Numbered from the stretch's first letter, positions 11,766 through 19,758 are shown. The stretch: DNA of 64,000 nt from Xanthomonas massiliensis (GCF_900018785.1 NZ_FCOY01000006.1:1054001-1118000); one strand, 5' to 3'. The notes: generated by a model from the sequence alone, not told the origin. Translations and numbers: made by a program.

Positions 11766-11844
11766 GTTGCAGTAAGTGGGAATTTCGTCCCACTTATTGC
11801 AACTCCACTCCCACTTTCTGCAACTGGGGTTGCAGAAAGTGGGA
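11766..11844. other. Candidate replication origin: two nested inverted repeats
   Basis: Four copies of a 16-mer of the form GTTGCA-N2-AAGTGGGA are arranged as two inverted pairs: 11766-11781 with 11788-11803, and 11809-11824 with 11829-11844. The second pair is perfect; the first has one mismatch. Their position upstream of the RepL-like gene in a base-skewed, non-coding stretch suits an iteron-type origin or an autoregulatory operator. The rest of 11621-12029 holds only the right arm boxes and attR. Confidence 0.6.
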
Positions 11845-11927
11845 CGAGCAAAAGCGGTTTTGATGGGGAGGAGGGGAGAGGGCGGGGACAGTGCCCCGCC
11901 GCCTACGGCCTTTGGGCTGTGGATAGT

Positions 11928-11947
11928 GGGGACACTTGCGGGGACAC
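11928..11947 (+). repeat. Paired GGGGACAC boxes, right end (candidate integrase arm sites)
   Basis: GGGGACAC at 11928-11935 and 11940-11947, spaced 12 bp, repeats the left-end arrangement in the same orientation. Confidence 0.6.
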
Positions 11948-12015
11948 ACTCCGCTTCAAAAAATGCGGTAAAATTCGTTTCAAATCAGCGGCTTGGCGGG
12001 TGTGCCGGTGTCCTT

Positions 12016-12029
12016 CTCTCACTCCGCCA
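12016..12029 (+). repeat. Right attachment repeat
   Basis: CTCTCACTCCGCCA is an exact copy of the tRNA-Ser 3' end at 7603-7616. It marks where the original tRNA sequence continued before insertion and is followed at once by a strong terminator. Confidence 0.88.
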
Positions 12030-12035
12030 GACAAG

Positions 12036-12067
12036 AAAAGCCCCCGGTGTTCGCCGGGGGCTTTTTG
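12036..12067 (+). terminator. Original tRNA-Ser terminator, displaced by the element
   Basis: The stem CCCCCGG/CCGGGGG (12041-12047 and 12054-12060) is extended by an outer G-C pair and followed by CTTTTTG. It lies seven bases after the right att copy and is probably the native terminator of the tRNA-Ser gene. Confidence 0.85.
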
Positions 12068-13496
12068 TTTGTCCGTCTCGTCCGCGCGCCGACTTCAGCC
12101 CGGGTGAGGCTTATCCGGGGCGACGATCGATATGCGTGCGTGGTGAATCGCCCGCATGGAAATCCGCGTGGCAGAGTGGTTGGCCTTCCGACTCCACTGC
12201 CGATGACCCGCGTCCGGGGCGTCCTGCCGGCCTATGCCGCCTGGTCGCGCAGACGCACGTTGCCGTATGGATTGCGGGTCTGTCGTTGCGGTGGCTCGAT
12301 CTGCCTGCACCAGCCCGGTCTTGTCTTTGCCCGCGGACGGCCCGGGCGACGAGTTCGCCATGCGCAGTGGCCGCTGGGCGACACGCCGGCGCATGGCAGA
12401 GCCGGGGTACCCCGGCGACCCCGGATCCAGGCGATTCCGCCGCATCATCCACGCGAAACTACGCTGCTGGATCCAGACTCCTTCGCGCAGTCGTTCGTTC
12501 TCGTGCTGCAGTACCGCTTTCCGATCGAATTCAGCCGTGAATCGCTGACGCTTCTGCACCGGATATCTCCGTAGTGGATTGTCCTCGCCTTGGGATGTCC
12601 CGGTTATCGTGAGGCCTCCAGGGACATCCTCTGCCTTGGCAGCTCATGCGCGATTCGTGGCCGCTTCTCGCGCGCGATCGCGGCCTTCTGGGTTCGAATC
12701 CATGGCGCCGTCCTGGATGGTTGGAGTGACGCGTAGTCGCGTGCGGCAACGCGCCGCTCCCGCGGCGACTGACGCATTCGCTTGGCCCTGGATCGGGCAG
12801 GTAACGGATGTCACCGAACCGTTCGGGCCGACCTCGATGAGGTCTCGGTCAAGCGACCAGGAATTGGGCTGACGATACGAAGACCGGTGTCGTCGGGCAT
12901 GCCTTTCTTTCTGGCGCGGAGGGGAATCTGCTTTCACAGGCACTCATTCACAGCCGCAAGCCGGAAATCCAGCACTCGGGATAGAACCAATCGAGAAGGA
13001 ACGTCGAGCCAGCGCGGCGCTTGCGCTTGCAACGCTCCCATTACGATCGGCTTGGCCCATCCGGGCACCTGCTCCAGGTCTTTGGGCCCGCGCGGGTAGC
13101 GGATGCCTTGCCGATCCATTTCCAGCACGAGCAGCGGACTGGCCTGTCCCTCGGCATCGGCGGGATCGCTGTTGTCGTAGACGTGCAATACGGCCAGGTG
13201 GGGTCCCGCGCACAGCCCGCCTGTGGTGGTGCCGCAGAATCTGGACGAAGCGCTGCGGGGACACCTGCATGGCGAAAGTGGCACGACGGAAGGTGACAGG
13301 CGTGTCTCGACGCGCCGGTCCAGCATGGGACGAGGAGGGACTGCGGACGAGGTGAGACGCGCCGCCCACGGCATGGCGCCCGTGGGCGGAGGCCCGGCAG
13401 TGCGGTGTCCTTCATCCAGCCGGTCTGCGTTGCGGGCCATTGCAGGCCACGCGGCGGCCAGCAACGGCAGGAACGTCGGCACGAGTGCGAGGCGCA
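12068..13496. other. Gene-poor segment between the element and tRNA-Arg
   Basis: About 1.4 kb without a convincing intact gene. Open frames on both strands are short, low in recognisable motifs and start poorly. The only recognisable material is an IS3 orfA remnant near 12440-12559 and a doubtful secreted-protein frame at 12934-13497. It looks like decayed accessory DNA beside the tRNA hotspot. Confidence 0.6.
12440..12559 (-). pseudogene. IS3-family OrfA remnant
   Basis: The minus-strand peptide begins MQKRQRFTAEFDRKAV and then runs directly into LQHENERLREGVWIQQ. In intact IS3-type OrfA a helix-turn-helix of several tens of residues separates the K-R-x-R-x-x-x-E-F start from the leucine-zipper segment ending E-N-x-x-L. 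The middle is therefore deleted, and no OrfB follows. The call rests on two short matches. Confidence 0.4.
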
Positions 13497-13497
13497 A
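12934..13497 (-). CDS. Doubtful secreted hypothetical protein
   Basis: This 187-codon frame begins with a signal-peptide-like sequence (MRLALVPTFLPLLAAAWPAM) and ends with a plausible region (VLEMDRQGIRYPRGPKDLEQ). The start would be TTG immediately after the tRNA-Arg terminator T-tract, with no ribosome-binding site. A neighbouring frame over about 13200-13330 looks equally protein-like (TFRRATFAMQVSPQRFVQIL), which suggests a frameshifted or decayed gene. No family recognised. Confidence 0.25.
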   Translation of the reverse strand: MRLALVPTFLPLLAAAWPAMARNADRLDEGHRTAGPPPTGAMPWAARLTSSAVPPRPMLDRRVETRLSPSVVPLSPCRCPRSASSRFCGTTTGGLCAGPHLAVLHVYDNSDPADAEGQASPLLVLEMDRQGIRYPRGPKDLEQVPGWAKPIVMGALQAQAPRWLDVPSRLVLSRVLDFRLAAVNECL

Positions 13498-13530
13498 AAG
13501 AAAACGCCGGACCCGAAGGCCCGGCGTTTC
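13497..13530 (-). terminator. Terminator of the tRNA-Arg pair
   Basis: On the minus strand ACGCCGG...CCGGCGT forms a stem with two extra G-C pairs around a short loop, followed by TTTTCTTTT (13504-13496). It ends transcription of the two tRNA-Arg genes. Confidence 0.8.
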
Positions 13531-13536
13531 CTGGAA

Positions 13537-13613
13537 TGGTGCGCCCGGAGAGATTCGAACTCCCGACCGCCTGGTTCGTAGCCAGGTACTCTATCCAACT
13601 GAGCTACGGGCGC
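13537..13613 (-). tRNA. tRNA-Arg(ACG), copy 1
   Basis: Acceptor GCGCCCG pairs with CGGGCGC, the anticodon is ACG (13579-13577), the T-loop GTTCGAATC is present and CCA is encoded. The sequence is identical to the copy at 13649-13725. Confidence 0.97.
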
Positions 13614-13648
13614 GCTTTTGCGGTGGGTGGACCGCGGGTACTGACGAG

Positions 13649-13725
13649 TGGTGCGCCCGGAGAGATTCGAACTCCCGACCGCCTGGTTCGTAGCCAGGTA
13701 CTCTATCCAACTGAGCTACGGGCGC
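13649..13725 (-). tRNA. tRNA-Arg(ACG), copy 2
   Basis: The gene has the same 77 bases as the copy downstream, separated by a 35-base spacer. The two are transcribed in tandem on the minus strand and share the terminator at 13497-13530. Confidence 0.97.
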
Positions 13726-13829
13726 ATTCGTCAGAAGCGAAATTATGCTGAACCCGCGTCGTTGCGTCAATCCTTGCCTGCAAGGATTTTCGCGTACGGC
13801 GTGGTTGGCGAAGTCCATCGGGCATGAGG

Positions 13830-14516
13830 TCAGTCCTGGTCCAGCCCCGCGTCGCGGAACAGGCGCCACTGGCGATAAAGCATGTAGAGCACGCCAACCA
13901 TGCCGGTGAGGACGGCGGGCACGATCAGGGCATCGTAGTGCAGCCGTGCGTACAGCCAGGCACCGGCGATGCCGCCTCCCAGGAAACCGGAAATGATCAG
14001 GCCGCTGAGCGTCAGCCGCCGTACCGGCAGCGGCATGCCGCGCAGCAGGTGGCCCAGGCCGATGCCCAGGTCGGTGAACATGCCGGTCAGGTGCGTGGTG
14101 CGCACCACGGCACCGCTGAACGTGGTCGCCAGCGCGTTCTGCAGGCCGCAGGCCATCGCGGCGGCGAGGGCACCCCAGACCTGCTGGTGCTTGAACAGCG
14201 GTACGGCCAGGAACAGCAGCAGCGATTCCAGCGCGAGGGCGACGCCGTAGCGCCGGCCCAGGCGCAGGGTGCTGTCCTGGATGATGACGCCGCTGATGGT
14301 CGCGCCCAGGCTGAAGGCGATCAGCAGCCCCCACAGGTGGATCACCGACGGCACGTCGCCCTCGACCAGGGCGATGCCGAGCTGGGTCGTGCTCCCGCTC
14401 ATGTGGCTGACGGCCTGGTGCTCGAAGCCGAGAAAGCCGACGGCGTTGACCATGCCCGCCACGCACGACAGCGAGACGGCGCCGATCCAGACCCAGCGCG
14501 GCAGCGTGATTCCCAT
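13830..14516 (-). CDS. YoaK/DUF1275-family membrane protein
   Basis: From the ATG at 14516 the protein has 228 residues and about six hydrophobic helices. It keeps the family pattern of a small-residue-rich first helix (GMVNAVGFLGFEHQAVSHMS) and GLQNALATTFSGAVVRTTHL followed by TGMFTDLGIGLG. Those motifs (S-H-M-[ST]-G and T-x-L-T-G-x-x-T-D-L-G) identify the DUF1275 group. The function of the family is not established; it acts in the inner membrane. Longer openings up to 14666 exist but add Arg/Pro-rich, non-membrane sequence and are unlikely. Confidence 0.8.
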   Translation of the reverse strand: MGITLPRWVWIGAVSLSCVAGMVNAVGFLGFEHQAVSHMSGSTTQLGIALVEGDVPSVIHLWGLLIAFSLGATISGVIIQDSTLRLGRRYGVALALESLLLFLAVPLFKHQQVWGALAAAMACGLQNALATTFSGAVVRTTHLTGMFTDLGIGLGHLLRGMPLPVRRLTLSGLIISGFLGGGIAGAWLYARLHYDALIVPAVLTGMVGVLYMLYRQWRLFRDAGLDQD

Positions 14517-14583
14517 CCTTCTCCGGTGCGGCGGCCAAAACGGGGCGATTATCGCGCCGGGAAGGGCGGGGCGCCCATCGCGG

Positions 14584-15072
14584 TCAGCGCGTGCCGTCGA
14601 TCTCGATTTCCGAGAAGGCGCCGGTCTGCGGATCGTACAGCGCCCCCCAGGCGCGCGGGCCGGCATCGCAGATCACGACGGCCTCGCGGGACGGGTCGAT
14701 GTCGGACTGGTCCGGCAACTTGAACGCATTGATGTAGATGAGGCGCCGGCCATCGACCACCACGCCCACGTACTGGCGGTCGTAGTCCTGCGGGGAGGCG
14801 ATCGTCGGGGCCAGGGCCTGCTGGCGGGCCTCCAGTTCGTCCACCTGCTGCGGCCCGGGTGCCCAGTAGCCGCTTACGCGGCCAGGCTGGCGCGCCGGGC
14901 TGGCGCGCGAGCAGGTGTCGAGCACGCGCTCGGCCACGGGCTGGCGCGTGACCACCCACGACTGGCCGGTCTTCAGGCTGGTCGGCACGCTGGCCGGGCG
15001 ACCGGACATCCCGGCGCACGCGGCCAGCGCCAGCGGCAGCAATAGGGAGACGATGCCCGGGAGAGTTTTCAC
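14584..15072 (-). CDS. Small lipoprotein of unknown function
   Basis: The GTG start at 15072 overlaps the phoH stop by GTGA, which fixes the start and implies translational coupling. The 162-residue product begins VKTLPGIVSLLLPLALAACA, a lipoprotein signal with lipobox LAAC. The mature part has QQVDELEARQQALAPTIASP and ends with VVICDAGPRAWGALYDPQTG. I do not recognise a functional domain. It should be lipidated and retained in the envelope. Confidence 0.75.
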   Translation of the reverse strand: MKTLPGIVSLLLPLALAACAGMSGRPASVPTSLKTGQSWVVTRQPVAERVLDTCSRASPARQPGRVSGYWAPGPQQVDELEARQQALAPTIASPQDYDRQYVGVVVDGRRLIYINAFKLPDQSDIDPSREAVVICDAGPRAWGALYDPQTGAFSEIEIDGTR

Positions 15073-16472
15073 AGGACCTCCGAGGCATAGTCGGCCAGGC
15101 GCGAGCGTTCGCCACGGCGCAGCGTGACATGCGCGCTGTGCGGCCAGTGCTTGAAGCGGTCCACCGCGTAGGTCAGGCCCGAGGTGGTCTCGGTGAGGTA
15201 GGGCGTGTCGATCTGCTCGACGTTGCCCAGGCAGACGATCTTGGTGCCCGGGCCGGCGCGGGTGATCAGCGTCTTCATCTGTTTCGGCGTCAGGTTCTGC
15301 GCCTCGTCCAGGATCAGGTAGCGCGACAGGAAGGTGCGCCCGCGCATGAAGTTCAGCGAGCGGATCTTGATGCGCGCGGCGAGCAGGTCGTTGGTCGCCG
15401 CCCGGCCCCAGGCACCGCCTTCCTGGTTGTGGGTGAGCACCTCCAGGTTGTCGGTCAGCGCGCCCATCCACGGCGTCATCTTCTCCTCCTCGGTGCCGGG
15501 CAGGAAGCCGATGTCCTCGCCGACGCTGACCGTGGCGCGGGTCATGATGATCTCGCGGTAGCGCTGCTGGTCCATGGTCTGCGCCAGGCCCGCGGCCAGC
15601 GCCAGCAGGGTCTTGCCGGTGCCGGCGGTGCCGAGCAGGCTGACGAAGTCGATCTCCGGGTCCATCAGCGCGTTGAGCGCGAAGTTCTGCTCGCGGTTGC
15701 GCGCGGCGATGCCCCAGACCGCGTGCTGGCCGCTGCGGTAGTCCTCCACCAGGGTCAGGAGCGCACGCCGGTCGGGACCGACCGAGACCACGCGCAACTC
15801 GATCTCGTCCGCGCCGGGCAGGTAGAGGTACTGGTTGGGATGCCAGTCCTCGTCCTCGGCCAGCACGACCTCGTAGCTGGTGCGGCCGCGGTCGCTCCAG
15901 CTGCGCAGGTCCTTGTTGTGCTTCTGCCAGAAGTCCTCGGACAGCTCGGTGGCCCCGGTATAGAGCAGGCTGAAGTCGTCCAGGGCGCGGTCGTTCTCGT
16001 AGTCCTCGCTGGGGATGCCGGCGATGGCCGCCTTGATCCGCAGGTTGATGTCCTTGGAGACGAACACCACCGGCGTGTCCGGCTCGGCGCGGCGCAGGGC
16101 GAGGATCGCGCCGAGGATGCGGTTGTCCGGCGCCACCGCGCCGAACGAGGTCGGGTCCTCGGCCGGCATCGAGGTCTGGAAGCGCAGGTGGCCGCTGGAG
16201 GCGCCGCCGCGCAGCTGCAGCCCGCCCGGCGGTGCCAGGCGCAGGCCGGAGGCGATCTTGTCGGTCCCCTGTTCCTCGATCAGCTCGTTCATGAAGCGGC
16301 TGACCTGGCGGGCGTTGCGGGCCGCCTCGGAGGTGCCCTTCTTGGCGTTGTCCAGCTCCTCGATCACCTGCATGGGCAGGTAGACATCGTGCTCCTCGAA
16401 CTTGAACAGCGCGGTGGGATCGTGCATCAGCACGTTGGTATCCAGCACGTAGATGCGCTTGCCTCGGGTCAT
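15069..16472 (-). CDS. PhoH2-type PIN-domain/PhoH ATPase (YlaK-like)
   Basis: The 467-residue protein fuses an N-terminal PIN ribonuclease domain (IYVLDTNVLMHDP, then QVIEELDNAKKG with acidic metal ligands) to a C-terminal PhoH ATPase. The ATPase has Walker A LLGTAGTGKTLLALAAG and Walker B YLILDEAQNLTP, followed by FLGNVEQIDTPYL-like sensor sequence (CLGNVEQIDTPYL). PhoH2 proteins unwind and cleave RNA. The gene lies in a minus-strand row gcvR-bcp-phoH-lipoprotein and overlaps the lipoprotein start. Confidence 0.92.
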   Translation of the reverse strand: MTRGKRIYVLDTNVLMHDPTALFKFEEHDVYLPMQVIEELDNAKKGTSEAARNARQVSRFMNELIEEQGTDKIASGLRLAPPGGLQLRGGASSGHLRFQTSMPAEDPTSFGAVAPDNRILGAILALRRAEPDTPVVFVSKDINLRIKAAIAGIPSEDYENDRALDDFSLLYTGATELSEDFWQKHNKDLRSWSDRGRTSYEVVLAEDEDWHPNQYLYLPGADEIELRVVSVGPDRRALLTLVEDYRSGQHAVWGIAARNREQNFALNALMDPEIDFVSLLGTAGTGKTLLALAAGLAQTMDQQRYREIIMTRATVSVGEDIGFLPGTEEEKMTPWMGALTDNLEVLTHNQEGGAWGRAATNDLLAARIKIRSLNFMRGRTFLSRYLILDEAQNLTPKQMKTLITRAGPGTKIVCLGNVEQIDTPYLTETTSGLTYAVDRFKHWPHSAHVTLRRGERSRLADYASEVL

Positions 16473-16554
16473 CGTTGCTTCCTGGTGGTCGGACAGGGTC
16501 GCGCCATCACGGCCTGCGCGGCAGGGTGATGGCGGGAGGGGAAGGCGAGGGCAC

Positions 16555-17034
16555 TCACTTGGCGCGTGCGGCCTTCAGGGCGTCGAGCACGGCCTCGGCG
16601 TGGCCGGCCACCTTGACCTTGCGCCAGGCCTGCACCACGGTGCCGGCCGGGTCGATCAGGAAGGTGCTGCGCTCGATGCCGAGCACCTTGCGGCCATACA
16701 TGTTCTTCTCGTGGATCACGTCGAAGGCGCGGCACAGCGCTTCGTCCGGATCGCTGGCCAGGGCAAAGCCGAAACCCTGCTTGGCGCGGAAATTGTCGTG
16801 CGAGCGCAGCGAATCGCGCGACACGCCCAGCACTGCCGCGCCGGCGCGTTCGAACTGCGGCAGCAGTGCATTGAACTGCAGGCCTTCGGTGGTGCAGCCG
16901 GGCGTGCTGTCCTTGGGATAGAAATACAGCACCAGCCAGTGGCCGGCGTAGTCGCCGAGCGTTGCCGCATCGCCCCCGGACAGCGCCAGGGGCAGGGCCA
17001 GGACGTCCTTGGAAAGCGTGTCGCCGGGATTCAT
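16555..17034 (-). CDS. bcp: Peroxiredoxin of the BCP/PrxQ family, lacking the usual resolving cysteines
   Basis: This 159-residue thiol peroxidase has the peroxidatic motif YFYPKDSTPGCTTEG with Cys47. In many PrxQ enzymes the resolving Cys lies five residues later; here that residue is Leu. In the Xanthomonas campestris enzyme the resolving Cys is 36 residues after the peroxidatic one; here that position is Arg83 (HDNFRAKQGF). The only other cysteine is Cys101 (DEALCRAF). The protein may work as a 1-Cys enzyme or use Cys101. It would detoxify peroxides in the cytoplasm. It lies between gcvR and phoH in a conserved order. Confidence 0.92.
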   Translation of the reverse strand: MNPGDTLSKDVLALPLALSGGDAATLGDYAGHWLVLYFYPKDSTPGCTTEGLQFNALLPQFERAGAAVLGVSRDSLRSHDNFRAKQGFGFALASDPDEALCRAFDVIHEKNMYGRKVLGIERSTFLIDPAGTVVQAWRKVKVAGHAEAVLDALKAARAK

Positions 17035-17094
17035 GCTCGCGTCTCCTTGGCGGATGGTGCACGTCGCAGGCCGGACCGCGGTCCGGCCGGTCGA

Positions 17095-17670
17095 TCAGAA
17101 CTTCATCGGGTCCATGATCGCGTCCAGGTTGAGGTGGTCGCAGAATTCGAGGAAATCGTCGCGCAGCGTGGCGATGTGCATGTTGGCCGGCACGCCGATG
17201 GTGACCTGGGCCGAGAACATCTCCGCGCCGGTCTGCATGGCGCGGTAGCGCGTGCTCTGCAGGTTCTCGATGGTGATGCCCTGGCGGTCGAAGAAATCGG
17301 CCAGCTGGAACAGGATGCCCGGCTTGTCGGCGGCGATGACCTCGACGATGTAGGGCAGCAGGTTGGACTGCTCCGGCTTGGGACCGGTGCGGTACCACAC
17401 CAGCTTCATCTCCTCCTCGCGCTCCAGGCGGCCGAGCATGGACTCGAGCTTGGCCACGGCGTCCCACGAACCGGTGGCCAGCGCGGTGACCGAGACGTCG
17501 CGGCCGACGGTGGACAGGCGCGCATCGACGAGGTTGCAGCCGCTGTCGGCGATGCGGCGGGTGACGGGAAGCAGGGGAGACTCCGGATGGGTCGCGTAGG
17601 CGTTGATCAGGAGGTGGTTTTCGGTCGGCGCGGGCCGGGGAGTGGAATCGGTCAAAGGGGTTTCCGGCAT
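17095..17670 (-). CDS. gcvR: Glycine cleavage system regulator GcvR (tandem ACT domains)
   Basis: From the ATG at 17670 the protein has 191 residues. Two ACT domains are visible: ENHLLINAYATHPESPLLPV through the VTALATGSWDAVAKL region, and LPYIVEVIAADKPGILFQLA through FSAQVTIGVPANMHIATLRD. GcvR binds glycine and modulates the GcvA activator of the glycine cleavage operon. An in-frame opening at 17718 adds a weak Ala/Pro-rich leader. It is divergent from dapA, sharing the 140-base intergenic region. Confidence 0.85.
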   Translation of the reverse strand: MPETPLTDSTPRPAPTENHLLINAYATHPESPLLPVTRRIADSGCNLVDARLSTVGRDVSVTALATGSWDAVAKLESMLGRLEREEEMKLVWYRTGPKPEQSNLLPYIVEVIAADKPGILFQLADFFDRQGITIENLQSTRYRAMQTGAEMFSAQVTIGVPANMHIATLRDDFLEFCDHLNLDAIMDPMKF

Positions 17671-17810
17671 TGCATTCTGAATGGCGGCCGGGACGGGCCC
17701 GGTGCTGGCGGCCAGCATACTTGCCGGTGCTTTCGCGCCGCAAGTAACATCGCAGCCCTGTCCGCCGTCCCGTTCGGCGCCGTTCCACGTTCATGGAGTC
17801 ACTTCCCAAG

Positions 17811-18719
17811 ATGGCCCTTTCCGGGATCGTCACCGCGCTCGCCACCCCGTTCCTCGCCGATGGTTCGCTGGACCGGGCGGGGTGGAAATGGCTGCTGGAA
17901 CGCCAGCTGGCCGGCGGCGTGCAGGGCGTGGTCGTGGCCGGCTCGACCGGCGAGGCCGCCACGCTGGAGGAAGACGAGTACGACGCCCTGCTGGTGGCGG
18001 CACTCGAACGGATCGAGCGGCACGTGCCGGTGCTTGCCGGCACCGGCGAATCGGGGACCGCCAACACCGTGCGCCAGACCCGGCGCGCGGCCGACCTGGG
18101 CGCGGACTATGCGCTGGTGGTGACGCCGCCGTACGTGCGTCCCACCCAGGCGGGCCTGCGCGCCCATTACCTGGAAGTGGCCGAGCATGGCGGCCTGCCG
18201 GTGGTGCTCTACAACGTGCCCGGGCGCACCGGCTGCGACATGTCGCCGGACACGGTCGCCGCCCTGAGCGAGCATCCCAACATCGTCGCGATCAAGGAAG
18301 CCAATACCGACCCGGCCCGCATGCAGGCGCTGCTGCAGCTGTGTGGGGAGGGCTTCGCCGTGTTCAGCGGCGACGACGGCAGTGCCGCGCGGGCGATGCT
18401 CGCCGGTGCCGACGGCCTGATCTCGGTCGGCTCGAACGTATTGCCGGCCACGTTCCGCCGCCTGTGCGACGCGGCGCGCGGCGGCGATGCCGCGGCGACG
18501 CAGTCGCTCGACGGCGCGCTTCGCGCCTTCCACGTATTCTGCGGCATCGAATCCAATCCCATCCCGATCAAAGCGCTGCTGGCGCTCGGCGGCATCGGCC
18601 AGGCGCTGCGCCTGCCGCTGCAGACGCTGGCATCGGTCCATCATGCGCAGGCCGAACGCCTCGCCGCCGACGCCGCCGCGTTGGAAGAACAATCCAGCCG
18701 CCTGCTCCAGGCGGCCTGA
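17811..18719 (+). CDS. dapA: 4-hydroxy-tetrahydrodipicolinate synthase
   Basis: The 302-residue TIM-barrel lyase condenses pyruvate and aspartate semialdehyde in the lysine/diaminopimelate pathway. The Schiff-base lysine is Lys162 (VAIKEA), the proton-relay tyrosine Tyr134 (YNVPGRT) and the Ser-Thr pair is in AGSTGEAA (45-46). The ATG at 17811 gives [14 protein letters not shown], matching the family start; an ATG at 17793 would add six residues. bamC follows 15 bases downstream with its own GGAG site, as in E. coli. Confidence 0.96.
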   Translation: MALSGIVTALATPFLADGSLDRAGWKWLLERQLAGGVQGVVVAGSTGEAATLEEDEYDALLVAALERIERHVPVLAGTGESGTANTVRQTRRAADLGADYALVVTPPYVRPTQAGLRAHYLEVAEHGGLPVVLYNVPGRTGCDMSPDTVAALSEHPNIVAIKEANTDPARMQALLQLCGEGFAVFSGDDGSAARAMLAGADGLISVGSNVLPATFRRLCDAARGGDAAATQSLDGALRAFHVFCGIESNPIPIKALLALGGIGQALRLPLQTLASVHHAQAERLAADAAALEEQSSRLLQAA

Positions 18720-18734
18720 ACCCAGGAGATCCCC

Positions 18735-19250
18735 ATGCGTCTTTCCCGTTCCACGTTCCGCGTGCTGCCCACCGCCCTGCTGGCGGTGGCCGTCGTCGGT
18801 GCCGGTGGCTGCAGCTGGTTCCACAAGGGGCCGCGCGGCGACTACGCGCTGCCGGCGCAGGAACGCCCGCTGGAAGTGCCGCCGGACCTGAACGTGCCCG
18901 ACACCAGCAGCGCCATGCAGGTGCCGGCGCTGGCCTCGGCGCGGCAGCCGGGCCGGCCGGCGCAGGCCGGTGCGCCGGCGGGCAACGGCTTCACCGTCGC
19001 CGGCGCGCGCGACGAGGTCTTCGGCCGCGTCGGCGACGCGCTGGCCAACATCCCCGGCGTCACCATCGCCAGCCGCGCGCAGCTGCTGGGGTCGTTCGAC
19101 GTCAGCTACGAGGGCGCCAATTTCCTGGTGCGCGTGAGCGAGGTCGAGGCGGGCAGCTCCGTGTCCGCGGTCGATCCGCGCGGGTTGCCGGCCACCGCCG
19201 AGGCGCCGATCAAGCTGATCGCGGCGCTGAAGGCCGCGCTCGGCAACTGA
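18735..19250 (+). CDS. bamC: BamC/NlpB-like outer-membrane assembly lipoprotein
   Basis: The 171-residue protein has a lipoprotein signal ending GAGGC, then the BamC-like segment YALPAQERPLEVPPDLNVPD, which in the family docks onto BamD. A single C-terminal helix-grip-like domain follows (EVFGRVGDALANIPGVTIAS, then YEGANFLVRVSEVE). It is about half the length of E. coli BamC, which has two such domains. Location directly after dapA matches the conserved dapA-nlpB pair. It would act at the periplasmic face of the outer membrane. Confidence 0.75.
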   Translation: MRLSRSTFRVLPTALLAVAVVGAGGCSWFHKGPRGDYALPAQERPLEVPPDLNVPDTSSAMQVPALASARQPGRPAQAGAPAGNGFTVAGARDEVFGRVGDALANIPGVTIASRAQLLGSFDVSYEGANFLVRVSEVEAGSSVSAVDPRGLPATAEAPIKLIAALKAALGN

Positions 19251-19268
19251 GCCGGCTCCAGGGATCCG

Positions 19269-19300
19269 CAAAAAAGGGCGCCTTCCGGGCGCCCTTTTCT
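19269..19300 (+). terminator. Terminator after bamC
   Basis: AAAAGGGCGCC and GGCGCCCTTTT form a long stem around TTCCG, with T-runs on both strands. It ends the dapA-bamC unit and, reading the other way, the convergent fdxA. Confidence 0.9.
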
Positions 19301-19322
19301 TATCGGCCGACCGCTGCGGCGA

Positions 19323-19646
19323 TCAACGTTCCAGCAACGGCAGCTTGTCGGTCTTGCCGTCCCATTCGGCGGCGCCCGGCAGCGGGTCGCGGCGCGTGGT
19401 CAATACCGGCCAGGCCTTGGCCAGTTCGGCATTCAGCGCGACGAAGCCCTCCTGGCCGGCGGGCACGTCGTCCTCGGGATAGATCGCGTTGGCCGGGCAC
19501 TCCGGCTCGCACAGCGTGCAGTCGATGCATTCGTCCGGGTCGATGACCAGGAAGTTGGGGCCTTCGTGGAAGCAGTCCACGGGGCAGACTTCCACGCAGT
19601 CGGTGTATTTGCACTTGATGCAGTTTTCGGTGACGACGAAGGGCAT
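19323..19646 (-). CDS. fdxA: Seven-iron ferredoxin FdxA
   Basis: This 107-residue ferredoxin has the 3Fe-4S/4Fe-4S pattern [18 protein letters not shown] and [12 protein letters not shown]. The C-terminal extension ([20 protein letters not shown]) is typical of the Azotobacter-type FdxA family in proteobacteria. It carries electrons in the cytoplasm. It is transcribed alone, convergent with bamC. Confidence 0.95.
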   Translation of the reverse strand: MPFVVTENCIKCKYTDCVEVCPVDCFHEGPNFLVIDPDECIDCTLCEPECPANAIYPEDDVPAGQEGFVALNAELAKAWPVLTTRRDPLPGAAEWDGKTDKLPLLER

Positions 19647-19758
19647 GACGGAATCCGGCAGTGGGCCGGCGGCATTCTAGAGCCCGCCGGAGGAAGAGGC
19701 CGATACGGCCCGCCGCGGCGCCGGCACGGGCGGGCCCGTGCCGCGGGCGGCACAAACG

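Larger units (their letters stand above)
7603..12029. mobile_element. Integrative mobilizable element in tRNA-Ser(GCT)
   Basis: The element is about 4.4 kb and bounded by the direct repeat CTCTCACTCCGCCA (7603-7616 and 12016-12029), the left copy being the 3' end of tRNA-Ser. It contains, in order, a tyrosine integrase, a minus-strand MobC/TraD-like gene, an IncQ-type oriT, a MOBQ relaxase, a convergent RepL-like gene and an inverted-repeat cluster that could be a replication origin. No type IV secretion genes and no clear cargo are present, so transfer would need a helper. Both ends carry two GGGGACAC boxes 12 bp apart. The gene set is that of a small mobilizable plasmid joined to an integrase. 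Confidence 0.85.

Noticed and set aside
12160-12210. GGCAGAGTGGTTGGCCTTCC resembles the D-arm region of a tRNA-Ser
   Set aside because: No matching acceptor stem, anticodon arm or T-arm follows; treated as chance or a tiny remnant.
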